Assembly (NCBI RefSeq): GCF_001705515.1
Contig: NZ_MDJS01000003.1
Coordinates: forward strand, 775,971 to 839,970
Reading direction: 5' to 3'
DNA from: Mucilaginibacter sp. PPCGB 2223
GTDB lineage: Bacteria > Bacteroidota > Bacteroidia > Sphingobacteriales > Sphingobacteriaceae
Length of the DNA stretch: 64,000 nt
Below the pieces are notes generated by a model that was not told where the DNA came from, did no database searches, and saw only the letters and a program-made list of their open reading frames with translations. The position numbers and the translations under genes are program-made. This document shows positions 1 to 9,700 of this stretch, in pieces; position 1 is the stretch's first letter; every line of letters starts with the position of its first letter.

Positions 1-1
1 A

Positions 2-1060
2 GAAGAGAAAATTTCTGAATTCCTTGTAATAATGATCGAAGAACCGGAAGCGCATATGCACCCTCAAATGCAACAGGTCTTTATCAAACAAATAAGTGAC
101 TTGATGAGGAGTGCTAAACAATCAGGCATTACCACGCAGTTAATTATTACTTCTCATTCATCACACATCATTTCAGAAGCCGGCATTGACTTAAAAAAGG
201 GATTTAATCGAATACGATACTTCACAAAAGGAGATAAACAAGTCGTTGCCAAAGATTTTAATACATTGGAAATAGGAAATGATAAGCAAACGTTCCGGTT
301 CTTGAAACAATATCTGACCTTGCATAAATCCGATCTATTCTTTGCAGATAAAGTAATCATGGTAGAAGGAGTTACCGAAAGACTTTTAATGCCCCAAATG
401 CTGGCTAAAATTGCCCCCACGTTGCAAAACGAATATGTTACGATCCTTGAAGTGGGTGGGGCTTATACTCATAAATTCAAGGAAATCCTGGAATTTATAG
501 ATATAAAAACTCTCCTAATAACTGATCTGGACTCCACTGACGGGAAGACAGAAGAAGCTCGCGCCGTTGATCTCTCAGATAAGACGCAAGTTTCATCAAA
601 TGAAACTCTCGTGCAATGGTTACCGAAAAAATCCATTATTGTAGAAATTCTCGCTTGCAACGATGTTGAAAAATGCCATGGTGAACTTATTCGTGTCGCG
701 TTTCAAATTAATGAACCTCAAGGCACCTATTATCCTCGAAGTTTTGAGGAAGCCTTTATCGAAAGAAACAAAAAACTTTTATTGAGTAAAAAGGACATTA
801 ATATTGGCGGTAAAACTGAAGAGAAATGGATAAAAAACGAATTCTCATTACTCAAACGCCGATCAAAAGAGGATTGCGAAACACTTTCAAGTTACGACTT
901 AGCACCGCGCGGTTCAAAGGCCAAGACCAATTTTGCTTTCGATATAATGTCATTCGATGAAGAAGCCTACGGTAAATGGGGCGTCCCTCAATATATTAAG
1001 GAAGGCTTAGAATGGCTTGCGGGTTCATGTGTTGTAAATTTTAAAGTCGATGTAGAATGA
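2..1060 (+). CDS. gajA: OLD-family ATP-dependent nuclease (GajA-like), 5' truncated by window edge
   Basis: This is the C-terminal part of an OLD (overcoming lysogenization defect) family protein: an ABC-type ATPase fused to a TOPRIM nuclease. The frame is open from base 2, and the first visible residues lead into a Walker B motif (hydrophobic run, then IEEPEAHMHP at 32-61). The ATG at 32 is therefore internal and the true start lies upstream of the window. The H-loop histidine is in ITSHSSHI (about 152-175). The TOPRIM part follows: the glutamate motif MVEGVTE (about 359-379) and the acidic motif LLITDLDS (about 512-535), the metal-binding positions of this fold. The stop overlaps the start of the helicase gene (ATGA, 1057-1060), implying translational coupling. 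OLD class 2 proteins next to a UvrD-like helicase form the Gabija anti-phage system, in which GajA cuts DNA and GajB is the helicase-like partner. The family is clear; naming it GajA rests mainly on the neighbour. A generic OLD nuclease is the alternative. Confidence 0.85.
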   Translation, partial: EEKISEFLVIMIEEPEAHMHPQMQQVFIKQISDLMRSAKQSGITTQLIITSHSSHIISEAGIDLKKGFNRIRYFTKGDKQVVAKDFNTLEIGNDKQTFRFLKQYLTLHKSDLFFADKVIMVEGVTERLLMPQMLAKIAPTLQNEYVTILEVGGAYTHKFKEILEFIDIKTLLITDLDSTDGKTEEARAVDLSDKTQVSSNETLVQWLPKKSIIVEILACNDVEKCHGELIRVAFQINEPQGTYYPRSFEEAFIERNKKLLLSKKDINIGGKTEEKWIKNEFSLLKRRSKEDCETLSSYDLAPRGSKAKTNFAFDIMSFDEEAYGKWGVPQYIKEGLEWLAGSCVVNFKVDVE

Positions 1061-2910
1061 CGGCCTTTGACCAAATCCAACAACTCATTAAAAAGCAGAA
1101 GAGTTTTTTGCTTGAGGCAGGAGCTGGCTCCGGCAAAACATTTACTCTGATCCAAACAATAGATTACGTACTGTCTACAAAAGGCAAGGACTTAAAATTC
1201 AATAATCGGCTGATTGCCTGTATTACGTATACAAATGTTGCTAAGAACGAAATTATCGACCGATTGGAAAACAACCCCCAGGTTGCCGTATTGACCATTC
1301 ACGAGTTTCTTTGGGGCCTTATAAAGAACTTTCAAAAACAATTAATAATAGAACTTGATATACTGAACGAGTTAATGGCTCAAAAAAAACCGGACAGGTT
1401 TCAACCAGGTCTTTTAACCCGCGTAGCATTGACGGAAGTAATTTATGAGGACTCTGGATACCGGGACTTTGAAAAAGGGCAATTACACCATGATGATGTG
1501 ATATCATTGGCTGCACAGATGATAAAGAACTACGAAATTTTGAGAAACATCGTTGTGGCAAAATATCCATATATTTTTATTGACGAGTATCAAGACACAG
1601 CAGAAGAGACTGCGATATCATTAATTGATGATTTGCTAAATAAAAATCAAAATGAACTTCTTTTAGGATTCTTCGGAGACTCTCATCAAAAGATCTATGA
1701 TACTGGTGTAGGTGCTCTTGATTCTTTTGTACTTGACAAAAAACTTGAATTTGTTACCAAAAGTGAAAACTATCGCTCGTCTGTCGCAGTGATAGGTTTA
1801 CTCAACAACATCCGAAAAAACATTACCCAGGTTGCTCCGCCAGGAAAAGAAATTGAAAAAGGGTCAGTTGCTTTTATCAATTGCGACAACTACCCTTCGC
1901 AGGGAGCTATGAGAATTACAGCATATGAACAATCACTGGTAGAACTCAAAAACTCAAACTATGATAGTCTGATTTCACATTTAGAAAACATAGGATGGCA
2001 ATTTGGAGAAAATAGTAAAGACAAAGTATTAATCATTGCTAACAGGAGGGTGGCCGAACGAGCTAAATTTTCCAATCTATACCGGATTACTTCTACTCGA
2101 TATGGTGAATCGGCAAACGAGGCATTAATGAAGCGAGAAAATGTGCTTGTCAGGTTTTTTGTTGGGTCGCTTGATAAGAAAACCACCAGAGAAAGGAAAA
2201 ATGGCATAGAACATCTCATCGCTTACTGGAAAGAAAAAGACTACAATGGAATAATCACGTTCCTAAAAACTTACGGTGTCGGTGATAAACAACATAATAA
2301 GGGACAACAAGCAGGTAGTTTTCATCTTAAAAGACACTCAGACAAAATTGCAATTGCCGAACAGATTGAAAAATTAGAAGCCATCCGAGAGACTGGGACA
2401 GTCAAACAGGTTATGGATTTCGTAGTCGAAAATAAAATAGTTAAAATGCAAGAGGGGCTACAGAAATATATAGCTAAGCTTGAAATTCTACCAGAAAACA
2501 TAGAAGACGAGGAGAAACGCAATAGGCAATTACGCGATCTTCAATTTTTCAATGATATGATGTCTGTACCTTACATAGAATTTATTAATTTATTTAAACA
2601 TACACAAAACCAAACTGTATTCTCAACTAAACACGGCACTAAGGGAGAACAATATCGTAACGTTCTTGTCGTGATTGACGACACAAGCTGGCGGCAAATG
2701 TATAATTTCCAAAACTTCATTAACGATAAAGAAGAAAATGAGCAAAGGAAACTTCGGACAAAAAACCTATTCTACGTTTCTTGTTCAAGAGCGATGAAGA
2801 ACCTCGTGATACTTGCTTTATCGGAATTTGAAACTGATGCATTAAATGTTATTAGTCAATGGTTTCCATCGGATCGAATCTTTTCGATTAGTGATATTAG
2901 CGATATTTAA
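1057..2910 (+). CDS. gajB: UvrD/PcrA-like superfamily 1 helicase, GajB-like partner of the OLD nuclease
   Basis: This is a superfamily 1A helicase of 617 residues. Visible motifs in order: Walker A AGAGSGKT (residues 21-28); motif II with DEYQDT starting at D176; motif III GFFGDSHQKIY (about 207-217); the motif IV-like NYRSS; motif V TKHGTKGEQY (about 528-537); and motif VI FYVSCSRA near residue 572. It overlaps the upstream nuclease gene by four bases and has no other partner downstream, so the two form a two-gene operon. In Gabija, GajB is thought to sense or engage DNA ends and nucleotides while GajA cleaves. At 617 residues it is longer than the GajB I know best (about 490 residues), with extra sequence between the two RecA-like lobes. 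A weak CACAA/TTGTG hairpin lies just after the stop, but I see no convincing terminator. It is definitely a helicase; the Gabija assignment is an inference from gene pairing. Confidence 0.85.
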   Translation: MTAFDQIQQLIKKQKSFLLEAGAGSGKTFTLIQTIDYVLSTKGKDLKFNNRLIACITYTNVAKNEIIDRLENNPQVAVLTIHEFLWGLIKNFQKQLIIELDILNELMAQKKPDRFQPGLLTRVALTEVIYEDSGYRDFEKGQLHHDDVISLAAQMIKNYEILRNIVVAKYPYIFIDEYQDTAEETAISLIDDLLNKNQNELLLGFFGDSHQKIYDTGVGALDSFVLDKKLEFVTKSENYRSSVAVIGLLNNIRKNITQVAPPGKEIEKGSVAFINCDNYPSQGAMRITAYEQSLVELKNSNYDSLISHLENIGWQFGENSKDKVLIIANRRVAERAKFSNLYRITSTRYGESANEALMKRENVLVRFFVGSLDKKTTRERKNGIEHLIAYWKEKDYNGIITFLKTYGVGDKQHNKGQQAGSFHLKRHSDKIAIAEQIEKLEAIRETGTVKQVMDFVVENKIVKMQEGLQKYIAKLEILPENIEDEEKRNRQLRDLQFFNDMMSVPYIEFINLFKHTQNQTVFSTKHGTKGEQYRNVLVVIDDTSWRQMYNFQNFINDKEENEQRKLRTKNLFYVSCSRAMKNLVILALSEFETDALNVISQWFPSDRIFSISDISDI

Positions 2911-3034
2911 AAAGTGCACAATCTTTAGAGTTGTGAAGTTTATTTGACCTCTGGCATTTCCCGTACATGCTGATTACTTAGGTGATCAAAAATTACAAAA
3001 ATGAAAAAGATTATAAAATAAGAGCCTGAGTTCG

Positions 3035-3042
3035 TACCTTTG
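3035..3042 (+). promoter_or_regulatory. -7 promoter element for tRNA-Met
   Basis: TACCTTTG is an exact match to the Bacteroidota -7 consensus TANNTTTG. No TTTG or TTG is visible at the -33 position. Transcription would start near 3049, giving a leader of roughly 118 bases before the tRNA. The leader contains two copies of ACCGTTAAC (3067-3084) and a small AGCTTT/AAAGCT hairpin. Confidence 0.55.
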
Positions 3043-3166
3043 CGCACCACGCACCGAAAAGGCGTACCGTTAACAAAACCGTTAACAGTTTCACAGGTAA
3101 AAAAGCTTTCAAAAGCTGGATTTGCAAAAAGCTGATTATCAGCATCGAAATTGTTAAAAAATACCC

Positions 3167-3240
3167 GGCGGGGTAGCTCAGATGGTTAGAGCGTAGGATT
3201 CATAACCCTAAGGTCGGCAGTTCGATCCTGCTCCCCGCTA
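3167..3240 (+). tRNA. tRNA-Met (anticodon CAT)
   Basis: A full 74-base cloverleaf can be drawn. The acceptor stem pairs 3167-3173 with 3233-3239 (G1-U72 wobble) and the discriminator is A. The D arm starts AGCTCAGATGG, the anticodon loop is TTCATAA (CAT), and the T arm is GGCAG-TTCGATC-CTGCT. The 3' CCA is not encoded, which is usual in this phylum. The last anticodon-stem pair is an A-C mismatch. CAT could also belong to lysidine-modified tRNA-Ile2; elongator Met is my preferred reading because of the overall stem sequences. Confidence 0.93.
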
Positions 3241-3245
3241 CTTAA

Positions 3246-3277
3246 GGAGGCAACATATATTTGTTGGCTCCTTTTTT
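3246..3277 (+). terminator. Intrinsic terminator of tRNA-Met
   Basis: GGAGGCAACA and TGTTGGCTCC pair around a TATAT-type loop, with one G-G mismatch, followed directly by six T. It lies six bases after the tRNA. Confidence 0.8.
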
Positions 3278-3516
3278 ATGCCTGCAAAAATCTGTTGGTC
3301 AGAAGCATATAGTTCGACTTCTTTTAGTTCGACTTTAGCACTTCAATACTTTTTGTTTTTTCCTTTTTGCTTCCGCAAACGCCCTGCTCAGGCATGGGGA
3401 TCATTTTCCATGCTTATCCCATGATTCTAATTATTCAGTTAATGCAGGGGCTATTCTATTATAATGTAATTAACAGAGCGCGTTAATTTGTCTTATAAAC
3501 GCTACCAGTTTCTCAA

Positions 3517-3548
3517 TTGTATTCTTTGATTTTTATACCTTAGTTTTG
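3517..3548 (+). promoter_or_regulatory. Promoter of the propeller/LuxR regulator gene
   Basis: TTG at 3517-3519 and TAGTTTTG at 3541-3548 (matching TANNTTTG) are separated by 21 bases, close to the usual 19-21 base spacing. The ATG at 3581 is 33 bases downstream, preceded by a GAGGTA stretch. The rest of 3278-3516 holds no gene I can support. Confidence 0.5.
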
Positions 3549-3580
3549 TATACCGATTAACTGACACCGAGGTAAAACTA

Positions 3581-6466
3581 ATGATTAAAATATTCAGGTG
3601 GTATCAAGGCATCCTGGTTTTGATATGTTTTTTTCAATGGGCTGCTGCTGCCGATATCAAGAGTATAGGTGTGCCCTATGTTCGCAATTACAGCAAATAT
3701 ATTTATCAGTCGGGCAACCAAAACTGGTCGCAAACTAAAGATGAAAACGGGGTGATGTATTTTGGTAACTCCGAAGGTTTATTATCTTTCGACGGGCGTT
3801 ACTGGCAGCAATATCATCTGCCCAACCGGCTTATTGTACGTGCTGTAGCGTCAGATGGGCACGGTAAAATTTACACAGGCGCTTTTGGCGAAATAGGTTA
3901 CTGGTCCGAAAATAAAACAGGGGTATTGGTATACCATTCACTTAGTAAACTTATTCCCGCTAAATATGCATTGAACGAGGAAGTATGGAAGATCTATATT
4001 GATAACGGACAGATCATTTTTCAAACTTTCGGAACGGTTTACATTTACAAAAACGGAGCTATCACTGCTGTCAAATCGCCCAATCCCTACCTGTTTTTAT
4101 TCAGGGCAAACCATCACTATTTTGTGGAACAGATCAATGCAGGTTTGTTTGAACTGGTTGAAGGAAAACTTACCCTGATAAAAGGGAGCGATATTTTAAA
4201 AACAGGCATATTAACTATTTTGCCCTTCGGTAATAACCGCTTTTTGATCGGCACGGCAAAAAATGGCCTCTATGTTTATGATGGTCAAAAAATATATCCG
4301 TTTAAAAACCAGGCGGATGATTTCTTGCGAAAATATCAGCTCAACAACGGTGTCTTTATCCCCGGTAAATACTACGCCTTTGGTACTATTTTAAACGGTG
4401 TTATCATCATCGACACCGCCGGGAACATTGTTCAGCATATTAATAAATTAAGCGGCCTTCAAAACAATACTGTGCTGAGCCTCTACCTCGACGACGAGCA
4501 AAATCTTTGGGCCGGCTTAGATAACGGCATTGATTGCATCGAGATAAACTCACCGCTATACTTTTACTTCGATAAGGGTGGAAAATTTGGCACCGTGTAT
4601 GCAAGCATAGTTAAAAACAATAAGATTTACCTGGGTACCAACCAGGGCCTTTTTTACAGCGAATGGTATCCTCAGAATAAAAATCAGTTATTACAGTCGT
4701 TTGATTTTAAGCTGATACCAGGCTCGCAGGGCCAGGTTTGGGATCTTTCGTTAATTGATAACAAGTTGCTTTGCGGGCATAACGAGGGTACTTATCAGGT
4801 TGATGATGACCGGATAACTAAAATATCAGCTATAAGCGGTGGCTGGATAATAAAAAAACTTAATGAAACCCACCTGATACAGGGCACCTACACAGGTTTG
4901 GTAATTTATGATAAGGATCAGAAAGGCGACTGGAAATTCGGCCATAAGGTTGAAGGGTTTGGGCAGCCTTCGCGATATATTGAATCCGATAACAAACAGA
5001 TATGGGTGAGTCACGCTTATAAGGGAATTTATAAAATTGTGCTGAACGATGAATTGACCAAAGCTTTATCAGTTAAATATTACGACAAAAACTCCGGCCT
5101 GCCCGATAGTTATAACATTAACGTGTTTAATCTGAACGGCAAAATTGTTTTCTCATCCGATGAAGGCTTCTACGTATACGACAACATAACCGACAGGTTC
5201 TATACATATCAACAGTTAAATAAAAGCCTGGGTTCATTTGCCGCATCGAATAAAATAATCCCGGCATTAAATAAAAAATCCTGGTTTATCAATCATGGCC
5301 ACGTTGCAATAGCCGATTTCTCAATTGAAGGAAGGCTTCGGCTGAATACCAACTGGTTAAGCCCACTTAACGAACGGATGGTTCAATCGTACGAAAATAT
5401 CAGCAGGATCAATGATAAGATATATCTGATCAGTGTAGACGATGGTTTTGCAATATTTAATGATGATGATGTATCGACACAACCCAGAGGAATATTACCA
5501 TCCGTACTGATCAGAAAAGTTGAAGATATTTCGGATAAGCCGGTGGCTATCAGTAACAATAACCAGCAGGTTTTGTCTATCCCGTACAGCATTAACAGCA
5601 TTCGTGTTACTTATTCGTTGCCATACTATGTGCAATCAAAAATAAGGTTTCAATACTTTTTAGAGGGCTATTCAACTGAATGGTCGAACTGGAGTGCCCA
5701 GACACAGCGCGAGTTCGCCAATCTGCCCCAGGGGAATTATATTTTCAAAGTGCGCGGCCAAATCGATGATACCCGTCAAACTGGGATCACCGAATTGAAA
5801 TTCATTATTCTGCCTCCATGGTATGCCAGCAAGCTTGCTTTTTTGTTATATGGTATATTGTTGATCCTTTTGTACTACCTTATACGATATTACTACAGGC
5901 GAAAACTGGCCAAGCATCAAAAGCATATACATGACAAGCTCCAAAAGGAAAAAGAAGAAGCCTTAAAACAGGAAGCGATTGCCAACGAGCAATTGATCGT
6001 TAATATAAAAAATGAACAATTGCAAGCCGACCTGGAAAGCAAAAGCCGCGAACTGGCAAACTCGGCTATGAATATCGTTTATAAAAATGAATTGCTTCAA
6101 AAATTGCGTACCGAAATAATTGAGCTTAAAGATGCTGCCGGAAAAAAACTGGCACCCGAACAGTTAAAGCACATTCAACGGGTAATTGATGAGGGAATGA
6201 CTGACGAACGCGATTGGAATGTGTTTGAGACAAGCTTTAACGGTGCGCACGAAAACTTTTTTAAGAAACTAAAGGCCGATCATCCCGACCTGGTACCGAA
6301 CGATCTGAAACTTTGTGCATACCTCAGGATGAATATGAGCAGTAAAGAAATAGCCTCCCTGTTAAATATTAGTTTACGCGGAGTTGAAATAAGGCGGTAC
6401 CGGTTACGTAAAAAGCTCGATCTACCCCATGATAAAAACCTCTCGGAGTTTCTCCTGGAGTTGTAA
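3581..6466 (+). CDS. Membrane-anchored propeller sensor with C-terminal LuxR-type HTH (Y_Y_Y domain regulator)
   Basis: This 961-residue one-protein signalling regulator has an N-terminal signal segment (residues 1-24). A periplasmic region rich in two-component-type propeller repeats follows (about 45-640), for example QTKDENGVMYFGNSEGLL and SLYLDDEQNLWAGLDNGID. The triple-tyrosine (Y_Y_Y) domain is at about 680-745 (FLEGYSTEWSNWS). One transmembrane helix lies at about 750-768, then a long charged coiled coil (about 770-870). The end is a LuxR/GerE-like helix-turn-helix (about 900-961) containing MSSKEIASLLNIS and RRYRLRKKL. There is no histidine kinase or receiver domain, so the DNA-binding domain is tethered to the inner membrane. 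Relatives of this architecture in Bacteroidota usually sit beside SusC/SusD loci and control them. It lies directly upstream of one and in the same direction, so it is probably the sensor for that glycan. Which ligand it senses cannot be read from the sequence. Confidence 0.85.
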   Translation: MIKIFRWYQGILVLICFFQWAAAADIKSIGVPYVRNYSKYIYQSGNQNWSQTKDENGVMYFGNSEGLLSFDGRYWQQYHLPNRLIVRAVASDGHGKIYTGAFGEIGYWSENKTGVLVYHSLSKLIPAKYALNEEVWKIYIDNGQIIFQTFGTVYIYKNGAITAVKSPNPYLFLFRANHHYFVEQINAGLFELVEGKLTLIKGSDILKTGILTILPFGNNRFLIGTAKNGLYVYDGQKIYPFKNQADDFLRKYQLNNGVFIPGKYYAFGTILNGVIIIDTAGNIVQHINKLSGLQNNTVLSLYLDDEQNLWAGLDNGIDCIEINSPLYFYFDKGGKFGTVYASIVKNNKIYLGTNQGLFYSEWYPQNKNQLLQSFDFKLIPGSQGQVWDLSLIDNKLLCGHNEGTYQVDDDRITKISAISGGWIIKKLNETHLIQGTYTGLVIYDKDQKGDWKFGHKVEGFGQPSRYIESDNKQIWVSHAYKGIYKIVLNDELTKALSVKYYDKNSGLPDSYNINVFNLNGKIVFSSDEGFYVYDNITDRFYTYQQLNKSLGSFAASNKIIPALNKKSWFINHGHVAIADFSIEGRLRLNTNWLSPLNERMVQSYENISRINDKIYLISVDDGFAIFNDDDVSTQPRGILPSVLIRKVEDISDKPVAISNNNQQVLSIPYSINSIRVTYSLPYYVQSKIRFQYFLEGYSTEWSNWSAQTQREFANLPQGNYIFKVRGQIDDTRQTGITELKFIILPPWYASKLAFLLYGILLILLYYLIRYYYRRKLAKHQKHIHDKLQKEKEEALKQEAIANEQLIVNIKNEQLQADLESKSRELANSAMNIVYKNELLQKLRTEIIELKDAAGKKLAPEQLKHIQRVIDEGMTDERDWNVFETSFNGAHENFFKKLKADHPDLVPNDLKLCAYLRMNMSSKEIASLLNISLRGVEIRRYRLRKKLDLPHDKNLSEFLLEL

Positions 6467-6520
6467 ACACTACATCATTACCTCTCATACACCAATTCGT
6501 TGCTGTAATTTGAAATTGAT

Positions 6521-6568
6521 AAATGAAGTATCTTTTAAATAAGATAAATCAAATTAAATACCTCATTT
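6521..6568. promoter_or_regulatory. Dyad-symmetric element upstream of the SusC gene (possible operator)
   Basis: AAATGAAGTAT (6521-6531) and ATACCTCATTT (6558-6568) are inverted copies matching at 10 of 11 positions, separated by 26 AT-rich bases. It lies about 160-210 bases before the SusC start and just after the LuxR-type regulator gene. Its role as that regulator's binding site is inference; a weak hairpin or chance dyad is possible. Confidence 0.3.
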
Positions 6569-6729
6569 ACAATATCTTGAAAAAGCGTGTCTTTTTTTTT
6601 GAGCAAGCTCTTGTAAAGCCGGTGTATTAATGTAGAGGCGTTTTTTTTTGCATTGCTTTTATTACTCCTCAACTTCGGATTGAGTTTTTAGCAACCAATT
6701 ATATTCTTACTGACCTAAAATTATTAACC

Positions 6730-9700
6730 ATGAAGAGAATCTTTACTATCTCGGGGTTAGTACTGATGTGTGTGTTTTTTGTTACTAATGTTTTTGCACA
6801 AAACATTAAGCTAAGCGGAAAAGTGACAGACAGTACAACCGGCGAAAGTTTACCCGGGGTTAGCGTTACCGTAAAAGGTACAACTGCGGGTACTACCACA
6901 GGTCCTGATGGGGCTTATTCAATTTCGGTATCACCGAATGCATCTGTTACCTTTTCCTTTATAGGCTATCAGACCCAAACATTGGCCGTCGACAGAAAAA
7001 CTACGCTCAATGTTAAAATGCTGATCCAAAACAACGAGTTGCAACAAGTTGTAGTTGTTGGTTATGGTACGCAGCGCAAGGTTGATGTAACCGGATCGGT
7101 AACCACTGTAAAAGGCGACGAAATTGCCAAGCAATCGTCGCCCAATGCCATTAGTGGTTTGCAGGGTAAGGTGGCAGGTGTTTCGGTGACCAATTCGGGG
7201 GGGCCAGGCTCATCACCTCAGGTTACCATCCGTGGTACCGGCACCATTTACGGCAATACCAATGTATTGTATGTTGTTGATGGCGTGTGGTACAACGATG
7301 TTAATTTTTTAAACCCGGCCGATGTTGATAACGTCAGCGTATTAAAAGATGCGTCGAGCACCGCAATTTACGGTATACGGGCATCAAACGGTGTTATCAT
7401 TATCACTACAAAACGGGGCAAAAAAGGCCAGGTAACAGTTAACTACAACGGTTACGCGGGCTGGCAAACGGTAACTCACCCTGTACAAATAGCAAATGCT
7501 ACCGAATATGCTACCCTTGTTAACGAACTTTCTGTTGTTAATGGCGGTGCGGCTTTATTTGCCAACCCTTCAAGCTTCGGTACTGGCACCAACTGGTATA
7601 ACCAGATTTTGCACGATGCTTTTACAACCAATCACAATTTATCGGTGAACGGCGGCACCGAGAAGTCTGATTATAATATCTCATTTGGCGTGCTTGACCA
7701 GGATGGCAACGTTAAAACAAATAATTTTAAACGTTATACCGTAAGTGTTAATGACAACTACTCCCCTGTTAAAAATCTGGATTTCGGCATCAAAATTAAC
7801 GGGCAGTACAGCAACTCAAAGGATATTGATGGCAATATCTTCCATCAATTGTATGGCGCCGGCCCGGTAGTTCCGGTTTATTATGCCGATGGCTCTTATG
7901 GCGATCCGAACGACTATAATTTAGGCGGGGGTAACAATTACAACCCGCAGGTTACGCTCGATTATTTTAACCAGCATACCGAAACCTATCACTTTACCGG
8001 TAACGCCTATGCGCAGCTAACGTTCCTGAAGCATTTTAAATTTAAAACCTCATTCGGAGGGGATTTTATTAACGGGCAAAGTACACGTTACGTGCCGGTA
8101 TATAAGGCAACGCTCGGGCAGCAAAGCACGGTTAGCAGCCTTACCCGCAGCAGGGGCGAAACCCGCAACTGGATAGTAGAAAACACTTTAAACTATGACA
8201 ACGCCTTTGGCGATCACAGAATCACTGTGCTGGCAGGGCAAACTGCTCAACGTGAGCAATTGTATGCCGTAAATTTAAGTGCGCAAAATGTGCCCGCAGG
8301 CAGCGAGAACCAGTATTTTTCGTTAGGTAATAATTTTAATATCACCGATGGCGGCAGTACCCTCAACACTTTTGTCTCGTATTTCGGCCGGGTAAATTAT
8401 TCTTACAGAGATAAGTACCTCATTAATGCGTCGGTACGGTCTGACGGCGCTTCGCAGTTTTACGGCAGCAATACCTATACCACATTGCCGGCGGTTGGCG
8501 CAGGCTGGGTAATTACCCAGGAAGATTTCATGAAGGATCAGCATCTGTTTGATATGCTGAAGCTGCGCGGAAGCTGGGGTAAAGTAGCAAACGCTGGCGT
8601 GCCGCGTAACTTAACAATTCCGGCAACTATTACAGCACCTTATTTAACGGCGATTTTCGGTAATCCTGAAACGGCATACCAGGGAACAAGTATTAACAGC
8701 ATTGTTCCTCCGGCAATTTCTATCGAACGGTCGACGGGTACCGATATCGGCCTTGAAGGCTCGATGCTGAACAGCCGCTTATCATTTGAATTTGATGCTT
8801 ACAACCGCGAAACCAATAATGCCGTATTTGGCATACCGGTTTTAGGTAACTTGGGTACCAGCGGTACCGTTATAGGTAACCAGGCTGATATCCGCAACCG
8901 CGGTTTGGAGGCAGTGCTTACGTGGAGGGCAAGTATCAATAAAGATATACAGTATTCGATAAGTGGTAACGTTGGTTATAACCAGAATACTGTTTTGTCT
9001 GTTATCAGCGGTAATACACCTATATACGGAGGTGGTAACGGCATTGCAAACGGCGCCCTGGCCACGCGCACCATAGTTGGCGATCCTATCGGCTCTTTTT
9101 ATGGCTACCAGGTTGCAGGGATATTCCAAACCCCTGCAGAAGTTGCAGCCTCGGCTCAAACTGCTGCCAAACCCGGCGATTTTAAATACGTCGACCAAAA
9201 CCGCGATGGCGTAATTGACGGCCGTGATAGGGTGAATCTTGGCGATCCGAACGCCAAAATAAATTATGGTATCAACACCAATCTTACGGTTAAAAATTTC
9301 GATCTGACGATCGATCTGCAGGGCGTAACCGGTGTAAGCGTATATAACGCCAATACTGCTTATCGTTTTGGTAACGAAAACTTCACTAAAGATTTTTACG
9401 ATAACCGCTGGCATGGCGCGGGTACTTCAAATACCTATCCATCTGTTAACGTAGGTTCAAATGCCAACGCAGCGCCAAACTCTTTCTATGTATCAAGCGG
9501 CTCATATTTCAGGGTACGCAACATGCAGCTGGGCTACACACTGCCGGCAGCGTTGCTAACTAAATTAAAAGTTAAAAAATTAAGGGTTTATGCTAACGCT
9601 CAAAACGCGATCAACATATTCGGCTACAAAGGCTTTACTCCCGAAATAGGCGGTTCGCCAACCAACGCGGGAATTGATAACAACGTGTACCCGTTATATG

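Noticed and set aside
3167..3240. tRNA-Ile2 (lysidine) instead of tRNA-Met
   Set aside because: CAT fits both; the stems resemble elongator Met more closely. I keep Met but cannot fully exclude Ile2 without a covariance-model score.
8842..9414. 190-codon minus-strand frame inside the first SusC gene
   Set aside because: Complete overlap with a certain SusC reading frame; composition is that of an antisense shadow.
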